DNA of 64,000 bases, from NCBI GenBank assembly GCA_914767715.1, contig OU612068.1:3782001-3846000 (forward strand), in the 5' to 3' direction. This document shows positions 13,797-25,011 of the stretch, one piece after another. The notes under the pieces were generated by a model. That model was not told the origin of the DNA, searched no databases, and saw only the letters and a list, made by a program, of their open reading frames with translations. Position 1 is the stretch's first letter. The number at the start of each line of letters is the position of its first letter. A program made the position numbers and the translations under genes. Source of the stretch: Membranipora membranacea. Its lineage: Eukaryota; Bryozoa; Gymnolaemata; Cheilostomatida; Membraniporidae.

Positions 13797-14855
13797 TCAG
13801 TCCTTTTCAGTTTGCTGGAATGGCAGCCACTGTGGACACCATTTGAATACTGTAAAACAACAAACCCAGCCAATTGTGGAGAAAAAACATAAGGATATGC
13901 AATTACTGATGGGCCATTCCTGCCACCACCTTTCCCAGTCTAATGGTATAACGATCGATCCAATCCACGCACCAAATATGGTCATAACAGTTACAAATTC
14001 AGCCATTCGTTCATTTTTGTTGTTCTTTGCGGTTACATACAGATCTATCAAGTGTAAGTGTTTGGTTCCACAGAACCATAAACAAGGTAAAGATGACAGT
14101 ACGCCGAGCAGAGCACTAAATACGAGTGTCTCCGTTATCATACTGAAGATTGGAGCTCCAAATGCTAAAGCAGCGAGATAGGCAGTAACTGTGTGTGTGA
14201 ACACCATCTTCAAAGCTCTTGATGTAGAGAACTCCCACTTATATGCCTTCATCTTTAGAGTATTTACCTGCAAAATTTGCTTAGAGAAATTATGAGGAAC
14301 ATTCAAAAACATTAAGAACAAAATTTTGAATGCCACGCTTGAGGCTCTGAATAGTAGGTGAGCAAGCCAACACATTATTTGGAGCATCAAGTGGTGCAAT
14401 GGGGTCAGAAAGGGAGCATAGAAAGTTGAAAGTGATGCAATTGAAAGCATGAGGGAGTCATCGAGTGTTATCTCTGTGACAGATAGAGATATCATCTGAA
14501 CAAGTATCAGGGCTTTTCCAAGTGCCAAGGTACATGGGTGCAGCACCCTTATGTAACTTGGCATGAGTAGCCTACTACCACCAACAACAAAAAAAACACA
14601 GTGTATTTGTGGAGAGGCCCCTGCCCGACTCCCCATACACTCGCTCACTTTGCCCTTCCATTCCCATGAGTTATAATTGGGGAAAGACCCGTTGAGTTGG
14701 CCTTCTCCTTGTGATTTGTGATCTACACACAACATTTTTTCATAATTTATGTTGAGAAAACTCTCGGAACATGGATGGCCATCAATTCCATCTTTGAGAG
14801 TAATCAGTTGCTTTATCGTTCCAGTCATGGTATAGAGAGCGTTCAAAAGACACAT
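13797..14855 (-). CDS. PIGF: PIG-F-like GPI-anchor biosynthesis membrane protein
   Basis: A single open frame of 352 codons. The C-terminal half is clearly PIG-F: FGAPIFSMITETLVFSALLG, LPCLWFCGT, GAWIGSIVIPLDWERWWQEW (family core GAW-G---IPLDW-R-WQ-WP) and a last hydrophobic segment before LPFQQTEKD. PIG-F is a multi-pass ER protein that stabilises the PIG-O and PIG-G (GPI7) ethanolamine-phosphate transferases, adding phosphoethanolamine late in GPI synthesis. The family is usually near 220 residues. A start at Met98 (codon 14564-14562, MPSYIRVLHP) gives 255 residues and may be the true start; the longer N-terminus has no transmembrane character. No intron is needed in the conserved part, unusual beside its many-intron neighbours. 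A polypyrimidine/AG near 14270 leaves open a spliced form in which only the C-terminal part is one exon. Confidence 0.88.
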   Translation of the reverse strand: MCLLNALYTMTGTIKQLITLKDGIDGHPCSESFLNINYEKMLCVDHKSQGEGQLNGSFPNYNSWEWKGKVSECMGSRAGASPQIHCVFFVVGGSRLLMPSYIRVLHPCTLALGKALILVQMISLSVTEITLDDSLMLSIASLSTFYAPFLTPLHHLMLQIMCWLAHLLFRASSVAFKILFLMFLNVPHNFSKQILQVNTLKMKAYKWEFSTSRALKMVFTHTVTAYLAALAFGAPIFSMITETLVFSALLGVLSSLPCLWFCGTKHLHLIDLYVTAKNNKNERMAEFVTVMTIFGAWIGSIVIPLDWERWWQEWPISNCISLCFFSTIGWVCCFTVFKWCPQWLPFQQTEKD

Positions 14856-15059
14856 TAATTTATATCAATGTCAGTGTGGGATAGACACCAGTGCTGCCAG
14901 ACAACAAATTGATAGGATCCGATGGAATAGGATGCTAATTAATCAAGGAAAAAATTCAGTAACTATTTTACTGTATGTATGTATATGTGATTCGTGTTCA
15001 TAACTGACATCACTTAGTACAATAAGGCTTGACTACAGTGAATCACTACAAATTTTGTC

Positions 15060-15515
15060 TTAAACCACTGCTGCCGCAGTTGGGCTTTGCCCAGCATAAC
15101 CACCAGTCAAAAATTTAAATGGAGAGTTGTGGCATCAAAACATCTAGCCAGTAGCTTTGAATGGTGTTATATGAGCTCTGAAAATGTAGGGAGTATCTTC
15201 TTCCCCAGCCATCCACCATTAGTGATGACATATGTTGAGGTTGACCAATCAGGTGCCTTTAAAACCTAGCTGAGATCCAACACTATTAAAAATGTTGGAT
15301 CTCAGCTAGATTTTAAAGGCACCTGATTGGCCAACCTCAATATATGTCATCACTAATGGTGGATGGCTTGGGAAGAAGATGCTCCTGACATTTTGAGAGC
15401 ACATATAACTCCATTCAAAGCTACTGGCTAGATGTTTCGATGCCACAACTCTCTATTTAAATTTTCGACTGGTGGCACTGCTGGGCAAAGCCCAGCTGTG
15501 TCAGCAGTGGTTTAA
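15060..15515. repeat. 456-bp foldback MITE flanked by TTAA
   Basis: Two arms of about 210 bases, nearly perfectly complementary, meet near 15285-15295 around GATCCAACA and TGTTGGATC. The outer ends read TTAAACCACTGCTG and CAGCAGTGGTTTAA. TTAA on both sides could be a piggyBac-type target duplication or just part of the inverted repeat. The 60-codon ORF inside is a by-product of the palindrome. Confidence 0.85.
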
Positions 15516-16010
15516 CATTGGTAGCACTTAGCCTTAGCTCAAATGCCTTATCTCACTATTATCTCATTATCCAAAGCAGTCTAACTCATTGGTCTCATAT
15601 AAAATGATAATTAATAATAGTGTCTGGGAAATGCACTCTTTCTTCTCTACAACTAAACTTTGCCTGGAGGGGGGGGGGGGGCTATAGTCCGGGGGCTCAG
15701 ACTCCGACTAAAAAGATGTTCAAGAACAGATGATGATATGATGATACATAAATTGACATCTTCATCACTTGATTGATGATTCAATGAAAGAATAAACTCT
15801 ATTTTACTAGTCTCAATCAATGAAGAAGCAATAATTAAAGCATACAGTCACAAAAAGAAAAAAATCAGGGGACATACCTCAAAGAAATATCCTTTTGTTT
15901 TTATTTATTACAAGATGCAGCACAGTCTTCTACTTCAATTATTTTTTTCTTTTTTTTAAAAATAACCTTGTGAATAAGTTCCTACAACAAAAGTGTTATA
16001 ATAATGGCAT
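15516..16010. other. Gap between foldback and ERAL1
   Basis: Contains a 13-base G-run near 15669 and AT-rich sequence. It should include the ERAL1 promoter and 5' UTR, but no motif is clear enough to call. Confidence 0.4.
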
Positions 16011-19000
16011 TTGTGTCCACCACCCGAAGTAAATCAGTACGAAATAAATGAATTGTGCTCAGGCCAATGTAGTGACTGGAGTATTACCCTTTGTATAAGG
16101 AGGTTAAAAACTTTTTTTTGCATCACATGTTTGGTACATTTTAGCTTACTGCAAGTGCAAACAGGGAGAAATTTTCCATGCTCCAAAGCAACTGAGTATT
16201 GCAAGCCATTACGACTTCAAGATAAACCTAAAACCATGTTCCATTGGAGGCCAACATCAGTACCATTTACATCAATATCATTGGTAAAAAAAGGTGAGGA
16301 AGGCAGTATAGTAGTAGACCCCTTGCATTATTAGTGCATTAATATGGTTTCACTTTAGTCTTTTATTATTGTCAAGGGCAGGCTACCCCTACACCATACC
16401 CTTGATATTGTTCCTTTCTGCTAGGCCCATGATAACCTTGCATCATTCATTTATGTAACTTGTAGCATTACTATCATGACCTCACCACCATGACCTAACC
16501 ACAGGTCTACTCCAAAACCTGGGATTTTGGCAATGAATGTTTGACTGCCCCAAAAACTCAAGGGGGGCAGTCAAACATTGCCAAAATCCCAGGTTTTGGA
16601 GTAGACCTGTGGACCTAACCCTACAACTGCGTGGAGTGTCAGAAATGGCATTGTTGTTGGCGGGATGCTTGTCAAGGCAGCATTGGCTAGCAGCTGAAAT
16701 GTACTCACACTCGACATTAATCATTTGAATATATTGTGGTTGGAGGAGGGACTTCTAAAGATTATACATTTTGGTCAAAATTGACACACACATAATTGTT
16801 TGTTGTGTTATCAGGGATCTTGAATTCTGGGTTAGGTTAAGCCGTGAGTAGTTCACTAGTCCCTACTTATCAATAAGTTTGCGACCAGTGCCTTGCTATC
16901 ATTTTGCTAAAACGGTTCACAATTCATCATTTAGGCCTATCTGATTTACTGAACTGGTATACAATTAACTTATTCGTCCTTTATATTTTATGACAGCCTG
17001 TCAATATCTCCATGCTGATGCTAACCTACAAGAACATGTTATGCGAGTTGCTGTGATAGGAGATCCAAATGTTGGGAAGTCTACTCTCATCAACGAAATC
17101 CTTGGAAGAAGAGTAAGTTTCACTTTTAAACAAACAACTCCTATGCAGCACTTCAACTTTTCTGGTTCTTCTTTCTGTTTCTTCTTCCTCAACTGTTCTA
17201 GGTCTTCGGTTGAGACATTCACTTATCAATGATTATTTATGAAATAGGTATTGGGATGCCTTTGCCAGCAACCGAGTGCACTCAAAATGTTTTTGCTTTG
17301 GAGTACATACCATTGTATATCATATTGTTCTTCTATCAGAAAATGTGGGCAGGCATGATAACTCAGGGTTAAGTATGCCTTGGGGTCTTTCAATTAAAAA
17401 CTGCCAAAATCACTATCTGATTGCTATCTGCTTAGTGAGCGGCTAAGGGTTTCATTCCGCAATCGCTCACTAATTGATGGAACTATATAGATTATGAATG
17501 AACTATTTAGGAACAAATTTGTCTGATTGTAAGACCAAATGATTTTGAGCGTTGAGCGAAGTGATCATTTTCTTGAAAACATCACTTGACTTTCAAAATA
17601 CCAGATCAGACATTCGAATGCAGTTCTGGAGTGCAGGTGTTGCAATATACAGTATTACATGTATTTGTATGTGTGTGTGTGGTGTGTAAATGTCAACATG
17701 TCAGCTTCGTTTAGTGTGATTAATAAATCATGCGGCTAAATTCACTTCTCTTTTTTTCTCTTATAGGTGAACTCTGTGTCTAAAAAAGTCCACACAACCC
17801 GCAGAAAGACTCTGGCTGTTTTAAACCATGAAAACACACAGATTGTAAGTAACTCATATGGAGATCTACAAAGACAATTACTTTTGGACTGCATTATCTA
17901 TGTATATTGGGGATTCAGGCCTTGATCGCATGATGCACAAAAGCCAAAACCGAGCCAGTGAGCAGTGTTTGTTCAGATAAATTGTGAGCTATTATTTGCA
18001 GATCTATTGAATGGCTTACATAAGCGAGTTATCCTATCTTTACAAATGAGAGGACAACTTTATAGGTGGATATTGGAGATTGCACAACAGTTTCATGCAG
18101 ATTTTTATTGAATTAAAGATATTCATAAGCTGGCATGTATAAATGTTTCGTTATTTACAGGTATTTGTTGACACACCCGGATTTGTAAGTAGAAGAAGTA
18201 AGACCAGAAAACAGCTAGAGAAGTCTGTTCTCTTTGATGCTTATGATTCAGTTGAGGATGTAGATGTAGGTAAGTGACACGAGTAAATGTGTTTTCTAGT
18301 TGTAATTTCTCTATAGACGTTCATATAACAAGGTTTAAATGAGCCTTATTGTATCAAATAAACCGGTCATCACCAACTAGGCATATGTATATTCAGTGGC
18401 TTTATTTCTACGTAGATTTTATATCCAATTGGTTTCAACTCCCTTTATGGTATGTTCTAACAAGGAAATTTTCTTTTTTAGTCATTACAGTTCATGATAG
18501 TGGTAACTTTTACACCAAATATAAGTTTTCTGAGGAAGTCAAGAGAGCTTTGGACTCAGTACCACCAAACACTAAATCTGTGCTCGCTCTCAATAAGGTG
18601 GGTCTGTTATCTAAATACATGTACGCCTTCCCAAGACAGTCTAAATATGTATTGTATCGGTAATATGCAAAATCGAATGTGTTTCCTCTATAATATTTCC
18701 CTCAGGTATTATCTCCCATTGTAGTCTAGTATGTATGTTCTTAGCCGCCTGTTGTCTTGTATAAATTCCTACTATTTTGTACGAGATCTTGCTTTCACCT
18801 TGTTTGATTTATGGAGTTGAAAATGGTACGCCTGTCTTTATCTTTCAGCTCGCTTTAAAATAAGATTTCAAGCTGTGCTTGTAATGAGATTGTTATCCTG
18901 CGCTCGTAGTCGCCTACCTTCTTCTTTTCCAGACGGACCTTGTGAAAAGCAAATCAGAACTGTTAACGATGACACAGGTGTTAGCCAGGGCTCCTGTGAA

Positions 19001-20706
19001 ACAGGTGAAGAACCGAGGGATCATGTCCATGAAGGAACTATTTGATGTGCATGAAAGAAAAGTGAAAGAAGCTGAGTCTCTTCTTCGTATGGAAGATCAT
19101 CCCATCATTTTCATTTCCAGTTTGATTTTACTTAATTTTCAGTACTATAGCATATATGCTAAATTGAATATTGGGCAGCACTATTGTGTAGCACCTGTCA
19201 GCATTTGTTGTTTTCAAAATGAATGATGTGTTTTCTGCTTGCTTTTTGCGCCGCTAAATTGCATGCGTCAAATATTTCATCACATGCTGTCTGTTTCAGC
19301 TAGAGAAGATGGTAAGACAGCGCAGCAGAAGACAACTCCAGATTTTGATGATGTATTTATGATTTCTGCTTTGGATGGCACTGGCATCAGGCAACTCAAG
19401 GTGAACTTTTGGAACTTTCTTCATTTTGTATTTTTTTCAAATGGAATTGATTCTTATGCTATATGCTTAGGAAGTAGCTCAGTTGGTTAGAGCTCCTGCC
19501 AACAAACATGCAAGTGTTGGAGGTTCTGGGTGCAAGTCCCGCTGCAGTCTACTGACCACTTGGCACTGTGCATCAGGTGTACACCAGGTGAGCTCCGACA
19601 TGCTTTAAAAGGGAGAACAACTTGGTACCGAATATGGCTCTTTTGATTCTGGTTGCTGCTTTAACAAAAATAGTGCTATAACCTAAAGAAAACTTAATTC
19701 ATAAATATCAACGAGATTAAGTTTCAGACAGATGTCAAACAGTATTTATGACAATGTATTCTAGAAATATCTGATAGCAAATGCAAAGCCAGCTTCGTGG
19801 CTGCACACTGGTGGATTCTTCACTGATCAATCGGCCGATGAGATGATAACCATGTGCATCAGGGAAAAGTTACTCGACAATCTACCAGATGAGATACCCT
19901 ATCTAATCAAACCGGTAAGTTTGTATGTCTAATGATTGAGGCGTCAGGATAGCACTATTCCATAAAATCACTAGAAGAGGCACCAATAATTTACAAATGC
20001 ACTACTCGTTGCCAAAGAGAAAAAATGATTGAAATTGAGTTGCACTCAAAAGTTTAATTAGACAGTTTTTAAAATAACATCATCAATTCTTCTATTTGAA
20101 TATAATCGCTGGTTTTTCTTTTGACTAGTAGTCTGTTGATCTGGCATCCACAAGTTTTAGCCTTATGAGACTGTTTATTATTGCTAGGAGGTGAACCTGA
20201 TGCATCAAGACGAATCAGGAATTCTAAACATAATTGTCACATTGAATTGCCACAATAATCGTCAAAAAGTAAGTGAATTGGTGAGATTGATCCCGAGTTA
20301 CAATCTAATGTTTCCATACTTTCTCATTTATATATAATATATATATATCGTCAGATCATTCAAATAGTCCTAGCTCAAACATATTACTGATAACTACTTT
20401 GTTGCTATTATTTGTTGTGTCATGTCTACAAGTCGATGAAGATATATATATATATATATTGAGCTAAGGGACTTACATCTGTGTACTGAAAGCTAATAGG
20501 CGCTGATCAACTTGTTCTCATAACTCCATATTTGTTAGATGCAGAGTTTTGTGATTGATATTTTACAGGGTCAGCTCTTAGGACCAAACTCAGAACTCTT
20601 CCGTAAAATTACAGCGCAGACGGAATTCTCATTATGTGAAGCCTTCAATCAGACAGTGCTACTTGATCTAAGTGTCAAGATGATTTCAAAGAAAGGGAAA
20701 AGGTGA
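16011..20706 (+). CDS. ERAL1: ERAL1, Era-like mitochondrial GTPase
   Basis: Ten exons join in phase: 16011-16293, 16997-17112, 17767-17844, 18161-18269, 18482-18597, 18933-19086, 19300-19400, 19765-19914, 20188-20268 and 20569-20706. They give 442 codons, close to the 437 residues of human ERAL1. GTPase motifs: G1 GDPNVGKST (about 116-124), G2-region HTTRRKT, G3 VDTPG (162-166), G4 NKTD (233-236). ISALDGTG is the G5 region, and KPASWLHTGGF and IREKLLDNLPDEIPY are typical of the Era linker to the KH domain. ERAL1 chaperones 12S rRNA during small mitoribosomal subunit assembly. Exon 1 is the least certain. It is basic and Ser/Thr-rich (RPTSVPFTS), as a mitochondrial presequence would be, and a second in-frame ATG is at 16236. 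The KH loop reads GPNS instead of GxxG. The last exon is partly copied at 30613. Confidence 0.93.
16499..16612. mobile_element. 114-bp palindromic MITE in ERAL1 intron 1
   Basis: Arms of about 50 bases starting CCACAGGTCTACTCC are perfect reverse complements around a short centre. ACCTAA precedes the left end and ACCTAA follows the right end, so a 6-bp (or, with asymmetric ends, 8-bp ACCTAACC) target duplication is visible. It is non-coding; overlapping ORFs on both strands are palindrome artefacts. The 8-bp reading would suggest a hAT-type element. Confidence 0.85.
19471..19690 (+). mobile_element. tRNA-derived SINE in ERAL1 intron 7
   Basis: The head (19471-19550) has a near-perfect polymerase III A box, TAGCTCAGTTGG, and a B box GGTGCAAGTCC spaced as in a tRNA gene, with flanking bases resembling the tRNA T arm. 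The anticodon region and acceptor stem do not fold into a canonical tRNA, and the homology continues into an unrelated body of about 130 bases. This fits a SINE rather than a functional tRNA gene. The 3' end is estimated. Confidence 0.7.
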
Positions 20707-21411
20707 CGTGTGTTACAATTGGTATAAATACTGGATGTGAATACGGAAGGTGGGTCAGAAGGTAGGACTGACTGTGGACTGAAGGGGTTCGACTACGGAA
20801 GGCAACTAACAGCATCCCTTGCAGAGTTTTAGCGTTTAAACTACATCATAGCGCTCAACATATGAGAATAAGTTTAACGCAAAGTAACACATTTGTTCTG
20901 TAAATTTCTACACTGCAAATATATCTCTGACAGCTTCATAGTCTAGACGGCAAATCACGACTGTATTTTATTAAATATTGAATGTGATCCATGAACTCAT
21001 CCGAGTAAGGTGAGAAAAGTCCCAATTTTTTTCTTTTCCCAATACTATAGATATATGCTTTATATAAATATAACATGCATAAAATACATTTTAAAAACTT
21101 AAATACACAATGAATGGAAAATATAATATGATAAATATCAATATACTATAAATTCATTGAGTGTAAAAACAAGGTCTTATGGTAAGTTTCATTCTAAGCC
21201 TCATAGAAACACCAATCCAACTATTATTGAAATTATTGACATCGCATATATACCAGACCGCTTTATTTGATATCGCTCAGCAGGAACCAAGGTTATGGTC
21301 TACTCTAGAGGCTTTTAATTTTCTCAATATAGCACACCAAGAATAACTAACAGACCAGAACCCTTATTGTTGTATATGCTAATGGCTTTTTGTTGCGACC
21401 CTCGTTACACT

Positions 21412-21640
21412 TTATTTCGATTGTTGCAGATACTGGTACACAGCAGCTGTCCTGTGTTGGTCCTCGGCGATTGTATAAACCTCAAGACATCCATGATCAC
21501 AATATGCATAATCATTTGTGAAGAGTGGGTTGTTTTGTTTCTTACAGCTGAATTTTTCTTAGGAATACCGGTTGTCACAATTGAGTAGTGGGTCACTTTC
21601 AGAATGAAGTAACAGTGATGACTGCTTTAACCATAAAGTA
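21412..21640 (-). pseudogene. Receptor cytoplasmic-tail remnant, unit A
   Basis: Minus-strand sequence matches the 3' part of the last exon of the intact receptor at 42726-43231: DYAYCDH-CLEVYTIAE, then TAAV-QY, ending in TAA at 21414-21412. Everything upstream in the gene (SH3/tyrosine region, membrane exon, ectodomain) is missing here, and the preserved piece is not in one clean frame. It is a broken fragment in inverted orientation relative to the intact gene. Confidence 0.8.
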
Positions 21641-21745
21641 TATAATAGCTCTTTGGAATTGAAAATGAAACCCATTGGCTTGTATAAACTTGTTCCAAGT
21701 GCGCTGTAGCCCTGATCTCAGTAAAAGTAAGACATGAATATAACT

Positions 21746-21864
21746 TAGATCAAGTTTGCTCCATTTTTCCCCCGTTGGAATTGCCCCCCCCTCTACTGAC
21801 ACGCCGTGTCAGTAGAGGGGGGGGGGCAATTCCAACGGGGGAAAAATGGAGCAAACTTGATCTA
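21746..21864. mobile_element. 119-bp near-perfect palindrome MITE with 9-bp target duplication
   Basis: Arms of about 56 bases (TAGATCAAGTTTGCTCC at the ends, GTGTCAG at the centre) are perfect complements apart from the length of a C/G run. AATATAACT flanks both sides. Unit B (near 35705) and the third copy (near 44012) have the site once and empty, proving insertion after duplication. A 9-bp duplication suggests a Mutator-like element; 8-bp (hAT) is the alternative. Confidence 0.92.
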
Positions 21865-23557
21865 AATATAACTGAGATCAGTGGAATTGTTATTGGTACT
21901 TCTAATTACTCTCTATGGATGACTTTATTGACAGTACCGTTGTGGGATGTGATGTGTAGACTTTCATTTAGGATGTTGATAATGTTGGTTCTGTTGCATA
22001 TTTACACGGTATTTGCAAAGGGTGCGGATGTGGTATCGGGAAGGTCATCTGACTACAATTGGTCCTGGGCTACATCAGTACAAAGTCTGTTAACCTACCG
22101 GAAAACCCACCCTGGGTTTCTTATTGCGTATATCTTTATATATTCAACTTCATTTGATTATCATGACTATAAACAAGTGTAGGTTGTAAGTTTTACTGGC
22201 ATAGTTATTTATCTAAGAACATAAAAAAAAACTAGATAATTTTACTCAACGGAAATAACTTCAACGTACAGTTTCAGATTAGCTCAACGTATCGGAATCG
22301 CTCATATAAAACCAGCCCAGTGAGGACTAACCAAGAGAACACTTCGAGACAATGATTTATTATCCAAAGACCCAGTAGTTCATTTCAATGTAGAGAATTA
22401 TTCAACCTCCAACATTCGACGCAAAAAGTGACTTTTTACTGTACAACATTTGGAGCCTGACAATCTAACAAAAAATTGACACGGGCTCAAAGAACAATGC
22501 TACTTTGGTTGGAATTGTCCTGTTCACAATATTCCAGTCTCCTTGTGGCTAAGGAGACATTAATGCAAAAAAATTAAATTCATTAAGAAGGAAAGCAAGG
22601 ATCATACAATGGTGTAACATAAGTTGTTCCGTATATAATATCTTCATTGTCGTCCAATCAATATTTATCTTATCACCTGTTGTAAAAAGTCAGTCCATTG
22701 TTAGAGGTAATCACACACGTCAGTCTATTTTTTCCTTATCAACAAAGCAGGCCGCACCTTCTCTCAAGAGTGTCGTCTTAATCTCTAGATAGATTACGGT
22801 GTGTTGTCAATAACCTTAATCCTCATCCTGCTGTCAAGGCCTCTCAAATAACTAAAAAACTATAACAATGGAAATGATGTAACAAAGAAGCCATCCAAAT
22901 AGGTTTAAAAAGAACATAATCGACACGTAATCAGGCAAAAAATAATTCGTTGTCCCAATCACACCAAATAATCAGCTGCAAAGAATGTCTCACTTAATCG
23001 GTTTCATTTAGGAACAACTACACCAATTTATCCTGCACATTGCAGTTATAATACTCAGCACTACATCACAGAGTGAGGATATATCCTTACTCTGTGACAT
23101 GGTCGTCCCCTACAATCACTACCAAATGCGCTTTATCCAGAAATATTACAAGCTCTTTAATGATGTGGGTGAATGTAGCAATTGTTTGAGATTTTAATTT
23201 GGTCTCTGGTAAAAAATGGCTAAATTATTTTAACTCACTTAGAGAAACAGTACATTGAGAGCTCTTAAAAATGCTGTTAATAATACAGATTTTCACCAAC
23301 AGGGCGATGGTTCATGGTAGGCAAGCTTACTGTAAACCACTAACAAGCTTTTGTGTGTGTACATTACAATGAGCAAGCAATCCAACAACATGAAACTCAA
23401 ATGATTTATCTGTAGTTGTTTTGCTTTGCTTGCATTAAACATTTCACTTTTATTACCCTTTATTTGAAGAATACAACCATGATTCACAATAGAAAAATGC
23501 ACTTACTTGTTCAATACTCTCAGTCTCGGAAGAAGAGTCTCAGTTTTGAGAGCAGTT

Positions 23558-24978
23558 ATGGCTAAAAATCTCAAACATAACTTTGGTTCGCGTGAGTTTT
23601 TTGGATTTGACTTGCTGGCAGTGACTTCATACTTAATGTGTGTTCTAGGTGAGTAAAGTCAGGAAGATACATTACAATGATTGTTCAACTAAAAGATTGA
23701 ATATGTATCTGATGACAGCCCTAATAAGGGGGGGGGGGGTGTTGGTGAACGTCTGCTTGAGGCCCTGTCCACTATCTCTGTCACCTTTCCTAAGTCTTAT
23801 GAATTTTGTCAAGTATTAATTAATTGATCAAGAACTCAGTTTATTGATGGACATCCTGGTTAACACCTAATGAATGAATGTATTTAGACTTCATGGCGGC
23901 CCGTATTTTATTGGAAATCAAAATACTTCCAATCAGGTTATGTACAGTATTGTGTCATTTATCTTGTCCTTGGTTACTGAATTATCTGTATATATATTGA
24001 TATACAGAATGAATTTTCGTAGGTTTTGTACTTTCTGACTCCATCACTTGCCCGATGCTGACACTTCAGAATGAGAGGCTCCCAGCCGACAAGAATCTTT
24101 ACTCAGTCAGCTGGGATAGGATTTTCACTATTGATCAAATGACGATGCAAGGTGTTCTTAAAAAAAGATATGGTGGAGGTAAAATCAATATCTTTTTCTT
24201 TCTTTGGTCCTATCTTAAATTTGAAATTTTTTTATAGACCAGCTGCTGTGAATTTTCAGCCCTCGGGATACATTGCAATCTTTACAAAACTCTATTTCAT
24301 ACAAATAGGATTCAATCGTGTCGTCTCCCCTCAGATAAAACTAAGATCAATATAATAGTGAATGTATACCATCATGTATTTATAATGATGGGGAATGATG
24401 ATAATGATGGTATCTTTAGGTCTAAGCTTCCGACATAACATTCAGATGGACAGATATATACTTAGCAGCGGGGATAGAAATCGGAAGTTTTATGTCCTTC
24501 ACGTTATGGATGAATATACATATAGTAATATACGCTACTCTCGAGGAAGGATCACCGCAGGACCAAGTGGTGGTTTACTTTTGGGAGTTGCAAGCGTAAG
24601 TGGCTGACATGTTTGACATAAATGAATGAATAGATTAATTTATTCTTTATAAAAATGTATCAATTCTAGAAATAGTGAGAGAAACCATTTGTGAAGTGTT
24701 CCAGACTGCAACCATGTCCCACTTTGAACTGATCTTTAACGTGAGCTTGATTAGTTTTTATATATTCCATAAACATATAAATATGTATATGTTTATGATA
24801 TATTCCAATAATTCCATATGAACACTCAACATTCATCGGTATCAACCTTCTACCTTCTTTTGTCAGCAATATACACAAACAGCACCAAAGACTATCTCAA
24901 TGTGTCACAATGAAGTTTTTGAAATCAAACCCATACCAGGTGCAGTCTTGGCAGATATTACTATAACCAAACATCGCG
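23558..24978 (+). CDS. Small secreted protein, truncated copy A (exons 1-4)
   Basis: Four exons join in phase: 23558-23648 (signal peptide, hydrophobic FFGFDLLAVTSYLMCVLG), 24023-24178 (SITCPMLTLQNERLP, then FTIDQMTMQGVL), 24420-24595 (DRYILSSGDRNRKFYVLHV, RYSRGRITAGPSGG) and 24867-24978 (YTQTAPKTISMCHNEVFEI). The complete paralogue at 37067-39366 has a fifth exon; here the sequence after exon 4 runs into a 4-kb foldback and no exon 5 was found. Reading through the exon-4 donor gives two more residues and TGA. Copies A and B differ at many amino acids but keep frame, splice sites and both visible cysteines. No known family was recognised; truncation makes function doubtful. Confidence 0.7.
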
Positions 24979-25011
24979 GTAAGTGATTATGTGTCGACCA
25001 AGTTATCATTA

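Noticed and set aside
19471-19546. Functional tRNA gene
   Set aside because: A and B boxes are present but the acceptor stem and anticodon arm do not pair properly; SINE head preferred.
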